Source: CAVSXS01 sp963767715 (lineage in GTDB: Bacteria; Chloroflexota; Ktedonobacteria; Ktedonobacterales; Ktedonobacteraceae). From it: a stretch of DNA of 64,000 nt. The position numbers and the translations under genes are program-made. The notes below the pieces were generated by a model. It made no database searches, was not told the DNA's origin, and was given only the letters and a program-made list of their open reading frames with translations. The stretch's first letter is position 1. Every line of letters begins with the position of its first letter. Location of the stretch: the NCBI GenBank assembly GCA_963767715.1, contig CAVYFA010000009.1:558001-622000 (forward strand), given 5' to 3'. Positions 8,289-17,023 of this stretch are shown piece after piece.

Positions 8289-8630
8289 CTACCTGATTTC
8301 ATCCTTGTACTCTTCCTCAAGTGTGTGCAGCAAGCGCAATGCCGTAGCGAGCGCTAACTCAAGCTTGAGTGGGCCACCGCGACGAATTGTCACCTGTTTG
8401 ATACCGTTTTCAACCGTGTAGTCCAGCTGTAAGCGGTCATCCTCTTTTTCGTGGCGTGCAGGATGCTCATGCCTTGCACTCACCCCACGTAAAAACGCAA
8501 TCACCGTCAGTACATCATGGTCGCTCAATTCAAGTGAGGTTACTTCTGCAAGCGTGATACCTCTTTGCTCATTGACATTCAATGTGAGCGTGTGTCCCTT
8601 TGCGGTCCCTGATAGTACGTGTTCTTTCAT
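8289..8630 (-). CDS. Small unrecognised protein
   Basis: A 113-residue acidic protein starting at the ATG at 8630, with AGGAAGAGACAGGAC before it. I do not recognise a family. The first 45 residues look beta-rich (GHTLTLNVNEQRGITLAEV), and the C-terminus ends in an amphipathic helix (LELALATALRLLHTLEEEY). No membrane segment, signal peptide or metal motif. Codon use resembles its neighbours, and the long frame with a ribosome site supports it being real. Confidence 0.55.
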   Translation of the reverse strand: MKEHVLSGTAKGHTLTLNVNEQRGITLAEVTSLELSDHDVLTVIAFLRGVSARHEHPARHEKEDDRLQLDYTVENGIKQVTIRRGGPLKLELALATALRLLHTLEEEYKDEIR

Positions 8631-8788
8631 GTCCTGTCTCTTCCTGCGTCTTACCGCGCCTGTGCCGCCTCTCTCATCTCATCTCTGTGCTGATAGAGCA
8701 GTTCAAGCAGTGCAAGCGTCGTCTCTGCTGAAAGCACGAGCTGTTCTAGACATGTGATGAGAAGCAGGGCCGTACGTTGCGCGTGCCA

Positions 8789-9013
8789 CTATAGTGTAGC
8801 ATACTCGTTGGTGACGGTCTTACTCTGCTCTCCCCTGTTCGGGTTCAAGGGGCATTGCTCACTTGTGCCCGTCCGATGCGTTGTAGGGCATCCAGCGCCA
8901 TTCAGATGCTGACATCCTATTCCATCGGCCACGCGCACCTTCGCCTGGTCCGTCTCATAGATCGCCTGCAGGTACTGCTGTTGTCGCTCGTTCAGATCGG
9001 CCCGGCTGAGCAT
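8789..9013 (-). pseudogene. Truncated small protein gene interrupted by repeat-like DNA
   Basis: Starts MLSRADLNERQQQYLQAIYE at the ATG at 9013 with GCAGGAG upstream; this opening resembles N-termini of larger Chloroflexota DNA-binding or helicase-like proteins (from memory, uncertain). After about 45 residues the sequence loses protein character and runs through 20-bp units related to the array at 3357, suggesting that an element end replaced the rest of the gene. Only 74 codons remain. Not a functional gene in my reading. Confidence 0.4.
8836..8875 (+). repeat. Two 20-bp units related to the array at 3357
   Basis: TGTTCGGGTTCAAGGGGCAT (8836-8855) matches the second unit at 3377-3396 at about 13 of 20 positions, and the next unit opens TGCTCAC like the third. 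It lies inside the truncated ORF at 8789-9013. Confidence 0.35.
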
Positions 9014-9019
9014 CGTTGA

Positions 9020-9145
9020 TTACTCCTGCTTTGTCCCGTTCAGTGCCTCATAAAATCGCGCCAGGGCAATAGTGTGCTGATTGGCTGCAAGGCTCTCGTA
9101 AATGTCTCTCGGCATCACGCCAGCCGCATGGATCGCCGCGTCTAC
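9020..9145 (-). pseudogene. Short coding remnant upstream of the truncated ORF
   Basis: An open frame of about 41 codons on the minus strand ends just before the gene starting at 9013. From a GTG at 9118 it reads VMPRDIYESLAANQHTIAL onward and ends with KQE and TAA at 9022-9020. The amphipathic composition looks coding, but a stop lies directly upstream at 9148-9146, so it is at best the tail of a broken gene. No family recognised. Confidence 0.25.
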
Positions 9146-9382
9146 CTACTCATAGGTCTGTTGCCCTGGCAGCAGCACGACAAGGAGACCTCCTCATATC
9201 ATACCTACGTATTCGGGCACTCACACTTGGCTAACCTTCGAGCGAAAAAGAGCCTGCTTCGTGCTCAGAGGTTTGCCAGTTTGGACTTCCCAACGGCGTG
9301 AAGTATGTTGTGATGTGGCCTCCTGCACCTGTTTTTTCCAGGACTATCAGCCTGGTGGAAGAAGATTATCGTGCAGCATAAA

Positions 9383-10387
9383 TTACCGTCGAGGGGCACT
9401 CGATCCTCGTACCCGCAACTGCCCTTTAAGTATAACCTGGCGCGTGGGTCGGTGGGGGTCAGTAATGCGTTGTAAGAGGAGTTCTGCCGCCGTTTTGCCT
9501 ATTTCGTAGGTTGGTTGGGCAATCAGGGTAATCGCTGGCTGCACCAGCGAAGCCCAGGTCGTCTCGTCAAATGTAACGAGAGCGATATCATCGGGAATCG
9601 AGAGATTGCGCTCTCGAATGGCTTGCAGTGCGCCCACCGCTAGAAGACTATTCACAGTAAAGAGCGCATCAGGGGGCTCTTCTAAATCAATCATTTTCAA
9701 CGCCGCTGCAAACCCTGCCTCAACCTTTGGTGTAACGTATTTCATGTACTCCGCTTTTACAGGCATTCCGTACGTTCGCAATGCCTTTTCGTAGCCTATC
9801 TGCCGTTCTAACCCGGTACTCATTTCACTACAGAGGGCGCCGATCCGCCTGTAGCCGTGCTCGATGAGGTGCGTGATAAGGCGATACGCCGCATCAACAT
9901 TATCAAGCAATACGGCATCGATATCCCCATTAGAAATGGAACGATCAATGACAACTAGAGGAAATGGAATATTTGAGTCTGAGAAGTTCGCGATTGTCTG
10001 GCGCGTCGGCGATATGATTGCTCCCGCCACACTCGTATCCCGCATCAAATTGAGATAAATCGCTTCTTTTTCAGGATTCTCATCGGTGTTGCATAGCAAC
10101 ACACTAAAGCCATGCTCATAGGCAATATCCTCGACTGCCCGGCTGATGGCAGTAAAGAACGGGTTGCTGATATCTGAAACGATGAGACCAATGGTACTCG
10201 ACTGCTGGGAACGTAAGCTTCTCGCTACCAGATTTGGCCGGTACCCTAACCGTTCCACGGTTGCCAAAACGTGCTCGCGCACTTCAGGCCGAACATGTAA
10301 ACCATTGGAGAGCACGCGCGAAACCGTAGCGGTTGATACTCCGGCCGCTTCCGCGACATCTTTAATGCTGACCATACGGGCGCTCAT
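9383..10387 (-). CDS. LacI-family transcriptional repressor
   Basis: A 334-residue protein from the ATG at 10387 (AAGGAGT upstream). Residues 6-55 form the LacI helix-turn-helix and hinge: VSIKDVAEAAGVSTATVSRV then the hinge NLVARSLRSQ. The rest is a periplasmic-binding-protein-like sensor domain, with IGLIVSDISNPFF at its start. It is transcribed away from the PfkB kinase and sugar ABC transporter genes, and three LacI-type operators lie in the gap, one across their promoter. The likely job is repression of that sugar operon and itself, relieved by the sugar or a phosphorylated derivative. Effector identity is not visible. Confidence 0.93.
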   Translation of the reverse strand: MSARMVSIKDVAEAAGVSTATVSRVLSNGLHVRPEVREHVLATVERLGYRPNLVARSLRSQQSSTIGLIVSDISNPFFTAISRAVEDIAYEHGFSVLLCNTDENPEKEAIYLNLMRDTSVAGAIISPTRQTIANFSDSNIPFPLVVIDRSISNGDIDAVLLDNVDAAYRLITHLIEHGYRRIGALCSEMSTGLERQIGYEKALRTYGMPVKAEYMKYVTPKVEAGFAAALKMIDLEEPPDALFTVNSLLAVGALQAIRERNLSIPDDIALVTFDETTWASLVQPAITLIAQPTYEIGKTAAELLLQRITDPHRPTRQVILKGQLRVRGSSAPRR

Positions 10388-10453
10388 AACCTACTCCTTA
10401 ACTCTCGATTTCAAAGGCGAGTCCCTTCAAATTACGGAATAGAGAGTAAAACC

Positions 10454-10469
10454 TTGTAAACGATTTAAA
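10454..10469. promoter_or_regulatory. LacI-type operator 1
   Basis: TTGTAAACGATTTAAA, a centre-CG half-palindrome matching the operator at 10625. It lies 67 bases upstream of the repressor start codon and so may serve autoregulation. Confidence 0.6.
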
Positions 10470-10506
10470 AGAATTATAACATATTTGGGCAATTTATGCC
10501 AGATTT

Positions 10507-10522
10507 TTGCAAACGATTTCCA
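10507..10522. promoter_or_regulatory. LacI-type operator 2
   Basis: TTGCAAACGATTTCCA, sharing the AAACGATTT core with operator 1. It lies midway between the other two, 53 bases from operator 1 and 118 from operator 3, spacings compatible with repression looping. Confidence 0.55.
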
Positions 10523-10612
10523 TAAAAACGCATCTATCTCCTGAAATCAAGCATGATCCGGTCAAATTTTCCGCCAGTTTCGCAAGAACTGTCTTATTCG
10601 TCTCACTTTCCC

Positions 10613-10641
10613 TTGACAAATATATTGTAATCGTTTACAAT
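10613..10641 (+). promoter_or_regulatory. Sigma70 promoter of the sugar operon
   Basis: TTGACA (10613-10618), exactly 17 bases, TACAAT (10636-10641). The LacI operator at 10625-10640 covers the spacer and the -10, so repressor binding would block polymerase. Confidence 0.8.
10625..10640. promoter_or_regulatory. LacI-type operator 3 overlapping the promoter
   Basis: TTGTAATCGTTTACAA is an almost perfect palindrome with the central CG typical of LacI-family sites; the symmetry extends four more bases on each side (10621-10644). Confidence 0.75.
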
Positions 10642-10741
10642 ATAAACATCAACGTTGTCTCGTTCATCGAAGTAGTTGAAACGCTCCGGTAAAAAGCTGG
10701 CAAGGATGCAGCAGAATGAGCCGGGTCGGCGAGGTCGCACC

Positions 10742-11719
10742 GTGAAACACATCATTACCCTCGGTGAAGTGCTCATCGATATCATTCCGAATAAGCAGAT
10801 CCGGCTGGGGGCGGACTGCTACGCTCCTCACCCGGGTGGGGCAATCGCGAATGTGGCGGTAGCTATCGCGCGACTAGGAGGGTCTGCGCGCTTTATTGGT
10901 GGAGTATCGGAAGATGAATTTGGGCGGCTTCTTGTGCTGGCGCTCACTGAGAATCGGGTGGACACTCGCTACATTCACGTAGTCAGGCAGGCTCCAACCG
11001 CGGTGGCGCTTGTATCGTTACAACCTGATGGACAAAGACACTTTACCTTTTTTCGCCAGGGTACCGCCGATAGCCAGTTTCAGGTTGTAGACTTGAATTG
11101 GAGTGCCTGGCACGATGCTGCCATCTGCCATGTAGGAGGCGTCTCACTTTCCAGCGAGCCAGCCCGGTCAGCAACATTCGCGGCGATGGACTACACCCGC
11201 CAGGCCGGGTCTATTGTGTCACTCGACGTGAATGTGCGTCCCACGTTATGGGCATCCCCTGACACAATCCGCGACACCCTTGCACAGGGGGTAAAACGCG
11301 CCGACATTCTCAAGCTCAGTATCGATGAGTCTGAGTTCCTCAGCGAACCGGGACGCCTATCTACCGGGTTGGACGGATTAGCGGAATCTCTCCTGGAGAG
11401 GGGACCTTGCCTCGTCATCGTCACCATGGGAGCCAGAGGGGCGCTGTTACTGACAGCCACGCAACGGGTAGAGGTCCCTCAACTGCCGATTCGTCCTGTT
11501 GACACGACTGGCGCGGGCGATGCATTTATCGGAGCCGTGCTCTACAAGCTGGCACAGCAAGGATGCGCTGCGCCTTCCGACCTGCAAAAGCTCACGAAGC
11601 GCGATTTGAGTGACCTGGGTAACTTCGCGAACCAGGTGGCTGGCTTTAGTGTTACGCGGTACGGTGGCATCTCATCGTTCCCTTTCATGCATGAAATCAG
11701 TAGGGTATCGGCTACGTGA
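10742..11719 (+). CDS. PfkB-family carbohydrate kinase (fructokinase-like)
   Basis: A 325-residue protein. I choose the GTG at 10742 because GAGG sits six bases upstream and the next residues KHIITLGEVLIDI begin the PfkB fold; the frame is open back to a TTG at 10676 but without a ribosome site. It has the sugar-binding GGAIANVAVAIARLGG segment near residue 35 and the C-terminal ATP-site signature DTTGAGDAFIGAVL, whose Asp is the catalytic base. It phosphorylates a ketose or ribose-like sugar with ATP. It is the first gene after the LacI-controlled promoter and is followed by the sugar ABC transporter, so it probably phosphorylates the imported sugar. Confidence 0.92.
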   Translation: MKHIITLGEVLIDIIPNKQIRLGADCYAPHPGGAIANVAVAIARLGGSARFIGGVSEDEFGRLLVLALTENRVDTRYIHVVRQAPTAVALVSLQPDGQRHFTFFRQGTADSQFQVVDLNWSAWHDAAICHVGGVSLSSEPARSATFAAMDYTRQAGSIVSLDVNVRPTLWASPDTIRDTLAQGVKRADILKLSIDESEFLSEPGRLSTGLDGLAESLLERGPCLVIVTMGARGALLLTATQRVEVPQLPIRPVDTTGAGDAFIGAVLYKLAQQGCAAPSDLQKLTKRDLSDLGNFANQVAGFSVTRYGGISSFPFMHEISRVSAT

Positions 11720-11796
11720 TAGCTATGTCATTGTAACAACGAGCCCACCAGTATCGTTCCCCTGTATTTCGTTTGCATAGCGCTTCCCCTTTTATT

Positions 11797-11865
11797 ACGA
11801 GTCCCCTGATGATGACTCGTTCGCGTGCAGCCACTGTCTTTTCATGTGCATCATGCTTGATGCAC
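11797..11865 (+). promoter_or_regulatory. Two hairpins in the kinase-transporter gap
   Basis: ACGAGTC/GACTCGT (11797-11820, 7 bp, 10-base loop) and GTGCATCA-TGCT-TGATGCAC (11846-11865, 8 bp, 4-base loop) lie between the kinase stop and the binding-protein start. Such intergenic stems often stabilise or attenuate the transporter part of a sugar operon. No T-tract follows either. Confidence 0.4.
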
Positions 11866-11914
11866 GGGCGTTAGCTGCCTGCATCAAGGCGGCTGACAAA
11901 AAAAGGAGTAAGGT

Positions 11915-12952
11915 ATGTCCAGATTCTTCAAAACACCCTTTACGCTCTCTACCGTCGCGGCGTTCGCCCTCGTCACCTTCATTATTGGTGTCCTGGTCGC
12001 ACGCCTGTTCATTCCAACCGCGACCCGCGCGAATGCCAACGCGCCCGCGGCCAGCAAACGCGTCGATGTTATCGTCAAGGCGACCGATTCCCAGTTCTGG
12101 CAGGCCATGCTGGCGGGGGCGCAGGCAGCAGGGAAAGACTGGGGAGTCCAGGTTGGCCTCTTCGGGGCTACATCGGAGGCAGACGTTTCCGACCAGGTGG
12201 GACTGGTCGAAAATTCTATCTCTCGCAATGTCGATGCTATCGTGCTTGCCGCCTCCTCCTCGCAGGCGCTCAACGGGGTCATCGAGCGTGCTCGTGCCCA
12301 GGGCATCAAAGTGATTACCGTCGATACACGAGTCACGACCTCGAGTGATGGCTTCATCGGAACCGACAACGCCAAAGCGGGTGCGCAAGATGCCGACAAG
12401 CTCGGGCAAATGCTGCAACAGAAAGGTGTCACATCCGGGCAGATCCTCATTGAATCTTCCGTGGCGGGCGTCCAGACCATCGTCGACCGGGACAGCGGGT
12501 TTCAGACCGAGTTGAACACGCGTTTCCCCAACCTGCGAATTATCGCCCACCGCTACAACAACAACGACACGCCGACCGCGCTCTCTCAAACCAACGATGC
12601 CATCTCCGCCAATCCCGGCCTCGTGGGTATCTACGCCGATAACAATGTGTCAGCCGATGGCGTCGCCCAGGCCATTCAGGAGAACAAGGCCCAGAATCGC
12701 ATTGTCGCGGTCGGCTTCGACTCCGATCCGCAGGAGATCAGCGCCTTAAAGAATGGCACGTTGCAGGGCATCGTGGTGCAGAACCCCTACTTCTTCGGCT
12801 ACCAGGGTGTGGTTGCCGCCGCTATGAGCGCCCAGGGGAGATTTGCTCCGCCGAGCCTTGATCCGGGGGCGGTCATGGTGGACCTGGGCAACATGAACAC
12901 CCCCGCCGTCCAGAAGTTGTTGAATCCTCCGACCACCAAGGGAGGGGCATAA
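11915..12952 (+). CDS. Sugar ABC transporter substrate-binding protein (RbsB-like)
   Basis: A 345-residue protein with AAAGGAGTAAGGT before the ATG. Residues 10-30 form a signal peptide or anchor (VAAFALVTFIIGVLVARLF); no lipobox Cys is seen. The mature part is a periplasmic-binding-protein type I fold: VDVIVKATDSQFWQAMLAGA at the start, then NVDAIVLAASSSQALNG and NRIVAVGFDSDPQE, all typical of ribose/galactose/xylose-binding proteins. It would capture a monosaccharide outside the membrane and deliver it to the permease at 14504. It ends two bases before the ATPase ATG, indicating translational coupling. Confidence 0.9.
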   Translation: MSRFFKTPFTLSTVAAFALVTFIIGVLVARLFIPTATRANANAPAASKRVDVIVKATDSQFWQAMLAGAQAAGKDWGVQVGLFGATSEADVSDQVGLVENSISRNVDAIVLAASSSQALNGVIERARAQGIKVITVDTRVTTSSDGFIGTDNAKAGAQDADKLGQMLQQKGVTSGQILIESSVAGVQTIVDRDSGFQTELNTRFPNLRIIAHRYNNNDTPTALSQTNDAISANPGLVGIYADNNVSADGVAQAIQENKAQNRIVAVGFDSDPQEISALKNGTLQGIVVQNPYFFGYQGVVAAAMSAQGRFAPPSLDPGAVMVDLGNMNTPAVQKLLNPPTTKGGA

Positions 12953-12953
12953 C

Positions 12954-14481
12954 ATGGATACATCGACATCCGCTGCCCCCCTTGTGCGGTTGAGTCACGT
13001 CTCGAAATCCTTTGGTCCGGTTCAGGTGCTCAAAGATGTTACGCTCGAGATGTATCGCGGAGAGGTGCTGTGCCTGGCGGGAGAAAATGGCGCGGGCAAA
13101 TCCACGCTCATTAAGATACTGACGGGAGCTATCCCCCGCGATGCTGGCGAGTACCTGATTGATGGAAAGGATGCGGGCTCTCCCAGTCCTTCCCAGGCAC
13201 GAGCGCTGGGCGTGGGGGTTGTCTACCAGGAGTTGAGCTTATTGCCCGAGGTCTCCGTGGAGGAAAATCTGCTCATGGGGCATCTGCCATCCGCCGGTGG
13301 AGTCGTCAACAAACGCGAGTTGCGCGCGCTTGCGACAAAGATGTTGGAGCGCGTTGGCCTGGAAAGGGTCAACCCGGCTCTGCTCGTCTCAGACCTGCCC
13401 GTCGCCACCCGTCAGATGGTTGAGATTGCCAAGGTGCTGGGGGCCAATGCGCGCATCGTGATTTTCGATGAGCCGACGACTGCCCTTTCTGAGGAGGACG
13501 CGCAGCACCTCCTGCGCCTCATCAATCGACTCAAGGCGGAGGAGGGCGTCGCCGTTCTGTACGTCACCCACCGCCTTGAAGAGATCTTCGAAATCGGGGA
13601 CCGCATCACGGTCTTGCGCGACGGCCAGTTTATCACGACGGCCCCGACCGGCGAGTTCACGCATGATAGCCTGATTCGCTCGATGGTAGGGCGGCAGATC
13701 GAGGCGCTTTACCCCAAGCGAGAGGAGAAACAATTCGGCAAGACCGTGTTATCCGTCCAGGGACTGCGCCTGCAAGGCAGTCCCTATCTCATCAACCTGG
13801 AGGTACGAGCTGGCGAGATCGTTGGACTCGGTGGGCTCGTAGGCGCGGGACGCACCGAGACGGTACGCGCCATCTTTGGAGCCGATCCGCATGGGACAGG
13901 GAAGGTGCTCGTCGATGGGAGGCCCCTGCGTTCCGGGTCTCCGGCGGATGCCGTGCATGCCGGACTCGGGCTGCTCACGGAGGACCGCAAAGAGTTAGGC
14001 ATCCTGGCAGCCCTTTCAATTCGGGAGAATGTCACCATCGCGGATTTGTCCGAGGTCACGCGCGCAGGAGTCATCTCGCGCAAGCAAGAGGTCGCCCTGG
14101 TCACTCGTCTCGTACCCCGCCTGCGCCTCAAGTATCACTCGACCGAGCAGCCCATCTCCTCGCTCTCAGGCGGCAACCAGCAGAAAGTCTTGTTGAGCCG
14201 CTGGCTGGCCACGAAGGCGAAGGTCTTACTGCTCGACGAACCGACCAAGGGCGTCGATGTGGGGGCCAAGGCCGATATCTACACGATCATCGGCGACCTG
14301 GCGACGCGCGGGCTTGGGCATCGTCGTGGTCTCGTCGTACCTGCCGGAGTTACTCGGCATTTGTGACCGCGTCATTGTCCTGCATGACTTCGGAGTGACC
14401 GGCGAACTCCCGATTGAAGAAGCAACAGAGGAAGCGGTGCTGCGCCTGGCGAGCAGCGCCCCCGTTTCTACCACTGCATAG
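12954..14481 (+). pseudogene. Sugar ABC transporter ATPase (RbsA-like), frameshifted near the 3' end
   Basis: Two fused ABC ATPase domains as in RbsA/MglA. Domain 1 has Walker A GENGAGKST and Walker B IVIFDEPTTAL; domain 2 has LSGGNQQKVLLSRWL and LLLDEPTKGVDVG. GGGAGG precedes the ATG. The frame is intact to about 14310, then goes wrong: GGGCTTGGGC seems to contain one T too many (14314-14315). Removing it restores GLGIVVVSSYLPELLGICDR and a C-terminus ending at 14481, for 508 residues, the normal length. As given, the protein stops at 14366 and lacks the last 50 or so residues. Either a sequencing error or a recent inactivating mutation; the intact neighbours favour error. Confidence 0.88.
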
Positions 14482-14503
14482 CAATACAGAGAGGAGATTT
14501 CTC

Positions 14504-15532
14504 ATGGCAACTACATCTAGTGCGCCGCAGCCTTCCCAACAACCCGTGGCAACAGCACAGGCGGCAGCAGTTGAGCAGCGCACCCCCATCGGGCTGGGGC
14601 GTGAAAGCGGCGGTATTCTGGTCCTGCTGATCTTTATCGCCGTGCTGATCCTGACGACCAACGACTTCCTGACCCTCACGAATCTCGACAACCTCGTCCG
14701 GCAAGTGGCGGTGTTCGCGATCCTCTCGGTCGGACAGTTATTCGTCATTCTCACCGGCGGCATCGACCTATCAGTGGGTTCCACTCTGGGTTTGAGCGGA
14801 GGGGTGACCGCGCTCCTCCTGGCGTCCGGTGTGCCTATCCCAATTACCATTCTGGCCGGACTGGGGGCCGGGTTGGCCGTTGGCCTGGTCAACGGGTTAC
14901 TCGTGACACGCCTCAAACTGCCCCCATTCATCGCTACGCTGGGTATGCTGGGGGTCGCGCGCGGACTGGTTCTCCTGCTGACCGGTGCCAAAACCATCGC
15001 GCCATTGCCCGATGCCTTCAACAACATCGCCAACGGGTTCATCCTGGGGCTGCCAAGCCTCTTCTGGATACTCATCCTGGTGGCGATCATAGCAGCCTTT
15101 GTGCTGGGGCGCACGGTCTTTGGCCGCTACGTCTACGCGGTGGGCTCCAACGCGGAATCGGCGCGTCTCTCAGGCGTCCCGGTCAACCTGGTGCTGCTGG
15201 CGGTGTACAGCATCAGCGGCTTGCTGGCGGGTTTCGCGGGGGTCCTGACCACTTCGCGGCTGGGCGCGGGCATTCCCACCGCTGGAACCGGCTACGAGTT
15301 ACAGGCCATCGCGGGCGCGGTCATCGGCGGGGCCAGCCTGTCCGGCGCGAAGGGGCGCACTATCGGAGCCGTTCTGGGCGCCTTAATCATGGGCCTGCTG
15401 GCCAACGGAGGCAACCTGCTGGCCATCGATCCGTTCTACCTGCAAATCGCCATCGGCTTGCTGATTATCCTGGCGGTGTACTTTGACCATTTACAGGGGC
15501 TGAGTTTCAAGTTTATGAGCCGGGCCGCGTAG
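14504..15532 (+). CDS. Sugar ABC transporter permease (RbsC-like)
   Basis: A 342-residue protein; the ATG at 14504 (MATTSSAPQPS) follows GAGAGGAGATTTCTC, and the longer open frame upstream is overlap with the ATPase gene. After about 35 polar residues there are eight to ten helices. VGQLFVILTGGIDLSVGS near residue 80 is the signature of the ribose/xylose/galactose permease family (BPD_transp_2), and GYELQAIAGAVIGGASLSG is the conserved C-terminal loop. It forms the membrane channel with the RbsA-like ATPase. Last gene of the LacI-controlled operon. Confidence 0.93.
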   Translation: MATTSSAPQPSQQPVATAQAAAVEQRTPIGLGRESGGILVLLIFIAVLILTTNDFLTLTNLDNLVRQVAVFAILSVGQLFVILTGGIDLSVGSTLGLSGGVTALLLASGVPIPITILAGLGAGLAVGLVNGLLVTRLKLPPFIATLGMLGVARGLVLLLTGAKTIAPLPDAFNNIANGFILGLPSLFWILILVAIIAAFVLGRTVFGRYVYAVGSNAESARLSGVPVNLVLLAVYSISGLLAGFAGVLTTSRLGAGIPTAGTGYELQAIAGAVIGGASLSGAKGRTIGAVLGALIMGLLANGGNLLAIDPFYLQIAIGLLIILAVYFDHLQGLSFKFMSRAA

Positions 15533-15583
15533 CCAAGAGCGCAAAAGCGCCGTCAACCCGGATGGAAAGCCAACCATGTAGCG

Positions 15584-15589
15584 TATAAT
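15584..15589 (+). promoter_or_regulatory. Candidate -10 element for glgC
   Basis: A consensus TATAAT lies 62 bases before the glgC start. No good -35 is visible 17 bases upstream, so activity may need an activator. Confidence 0.4.
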
Positions 15590-15592
15590 GAA

Positions 15593-15624
15593 CCGTACCC
15601 TCGGACACTGCGAAGAGGGTACGG
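15593..15624 (+). terminator. 10-bp hairpin between permease and glgC
   Basis: CCGTACCCTC and GAGGGTACGG pair perfectly around a 12-base loop and are followed by ATTTCCTTAG. It can terminate the sugar operon; because it begins at the expected glgC transcript start it could also be a 5' stem of that mRNA. Confidence 0.5.
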
Positions 15625-15651
15625 ATTTCCTTAGAAAGGATGAGCCGTGTC

Positions 15652-16998
15652 ATGAGCAAGGTGCTGGCCATTATTCTGGCCGGGGGCCAGGGCGAGCGTT
15701 TGAGCCTCCTATCACATAAACGCGCCAAGCCCGCGGTCCCGTTCGCCGGGAAGTACCGCATTATTGATTTCGCTTTGAGCAACTGCGTTAACTCAGGCCT
15801 TTCTGATGTTGCCGTGCTGACACAGTACCGACCCCACTCGCTGCACGACCATATCGGCATAGGCAAACCGTGGGATCTGGACCGGCAGAAGGGCGGCATA
15901 CACCTGCTCCAACCCTATATGGGGCGCAAAGAATCGGACTGGTATCAAGGCACCGCAGACGCGGTCTACCAGAATCTGGGCTTCATCATGGAATCGCGCT
16001 GCGACTATGTGCTCATCCTGGCCGGGGACCATGTGTATCGCATGGACTATGGACCGATGATCGCGTTCCACCAGCAGCGCCGCGCCGCAGCGACGCTTGG
16101 AGCTGTAGTTGTGCCGATCGAGGAGGGGCACCGCTTTGGCATTCTGGAAACGGATGCGGAGGGGCGGGTCAACTCGTTTGAGGAGAAGCCCAAAGAGCCA
16201 CGCGGCACGCTGGGTTCGATGGGCATCTACGTCTTCGATCGCGACACGCTGACCCGCGTGCTCCTCGAAGATGCCCGGCCTGTTGAAGCGGGCGGCACCC
16301 TCACACAGCACGACTTCGGTCGCAATATTGTTCCGGCCATGGTGGAGCGCGGCGAGGGTGTTTTCGCCTATCCCTTCACCGGGTACTGGCAGGATGTGGG
16401 TACCGTGCACTCCTTCTGGGAAGCCCACATGAAGCTGCTTGGCGACCATCCCTCCTTCGACCTCTATGATCCGTCCTGGGTGATTCACACGCGCAGCGAG
16501 GAGCGGCCGCCCGCGCATATTCGCAGCGGGGCGCAGGTCGTCGAGAGCCTGGTCTCGCATGGCTGTATCATCGAGGGGCAGGTCGAGCGCAGCGTGCTCT
16601 CGCCGGGTGTGGTTGTCGAGAAGGGCGCGGTTGTCCGGGACTCCATCGTGCTCTTTGACAGCGTTATCGGTGCCGGCAGCGTGGTCGACCATGCCATCCT
16701 GGACAAAGAGATCGTCATCGGCAAGCACTGCCAGATTGGCTACGGGGAAGACATGACGCCGAACAAACTGGAACCCGGCCTGCTGAACAGCGGCATCACA
16801 CTCATCGGCAAACGCACGCGCCTGCCCGATAATCTCAAGGTTGGCCGCAACTGCAAAATTGGCACCGACCTGGAACCGGAGGACTTTCCCTCCGGCTCGT
16901 GGTTGGCCAGTGGAGAGACGGTCGAGGACCGCACTTTCGCGCATGGCTGGGAGCGCGACCTGGTGCGGCGAAGGTCAATTCCGCCTCTGACGTCCTGA
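15652..16998 (+). CDS. glgC: Glucose-1-phosphate adenylyltransferase
   Basis: Makes ADP-glucose from ATP and glucose-1-phosphate, the committed step of bacterial glycogen synthesis. The ATG at 15652 starts MSKVLAIILAGGQGERL, the family start, with AAAGGA 11 bases upstream; an ATG at 15640 directly abuts that site and is less likely. Nucleotidyltransferase motifs are the GGQGERL loop, KRAKPAVPFAGKYRIIDF, and the substrate loop WYQGTADAVYQN, then AGDHVYRMDY. The C-terminal 150 residues carry left-handed beta-helix hexapeptides (SPGVVVEKGAVVRDSIVLF). 448 residues, slightly longer than usual. It converges with glgA, 25 bases between stops. Confidence 0.95.
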   Translation: MSKVLAIILAGGQGERLSLLSHKRAKPAVPFAGKYRIIDFALSNCVNSGLSDVAVLTQYRPHSLHDHIGIGKPWDLDRQKGGIHLLQPYMGRKESDWYQGTADAVYQNLGFIMESRCDYVLILAGDHVYRMDYGPMIAFHQQRRAAATLGAVVVPIEEGHRFGILETDAEGRVNSFEEKPKEPRGTLGSMGIYVFDRDTLTRVLLEDARPVEAGGTLTQHDFGRNIVPAMVERGEGVFAYPFTGYWQDVGTVHSFWEAHMKLLGDHPSFDLYDPSWVIHTRSEERPPAHIRSGAQVVESLVSHGCIIEGQVERSVLSPGVVVEKGAVVRDSIVLFDSVIGAGSVVDHAILDKEIVIGKHCQIGYGEDMTPNKLEPGLLNSGITLIGKRTRLPDNLKVGRNCKIGTDLEPEDFPSGSWLASGETVEDRTFAHGWERDLVRRRSIPPLTS

Positions 16999-17023
16999 GC
17001 AGTAGCTGGCACGAGTTGCTTGC

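Noticed and set aside
11795..12589. 264-residue minus-strand frame opposite the sugar-binding protein
   Set aside because: Shadow frame; no start context, and the plus-strand gene has signal peptide and operon support.
15793..16944. 383-residue minus-strand frame opposite glgC
   Set aside because: Antisense to a clearly real gene with all catalytic motifs; no ribosome site.
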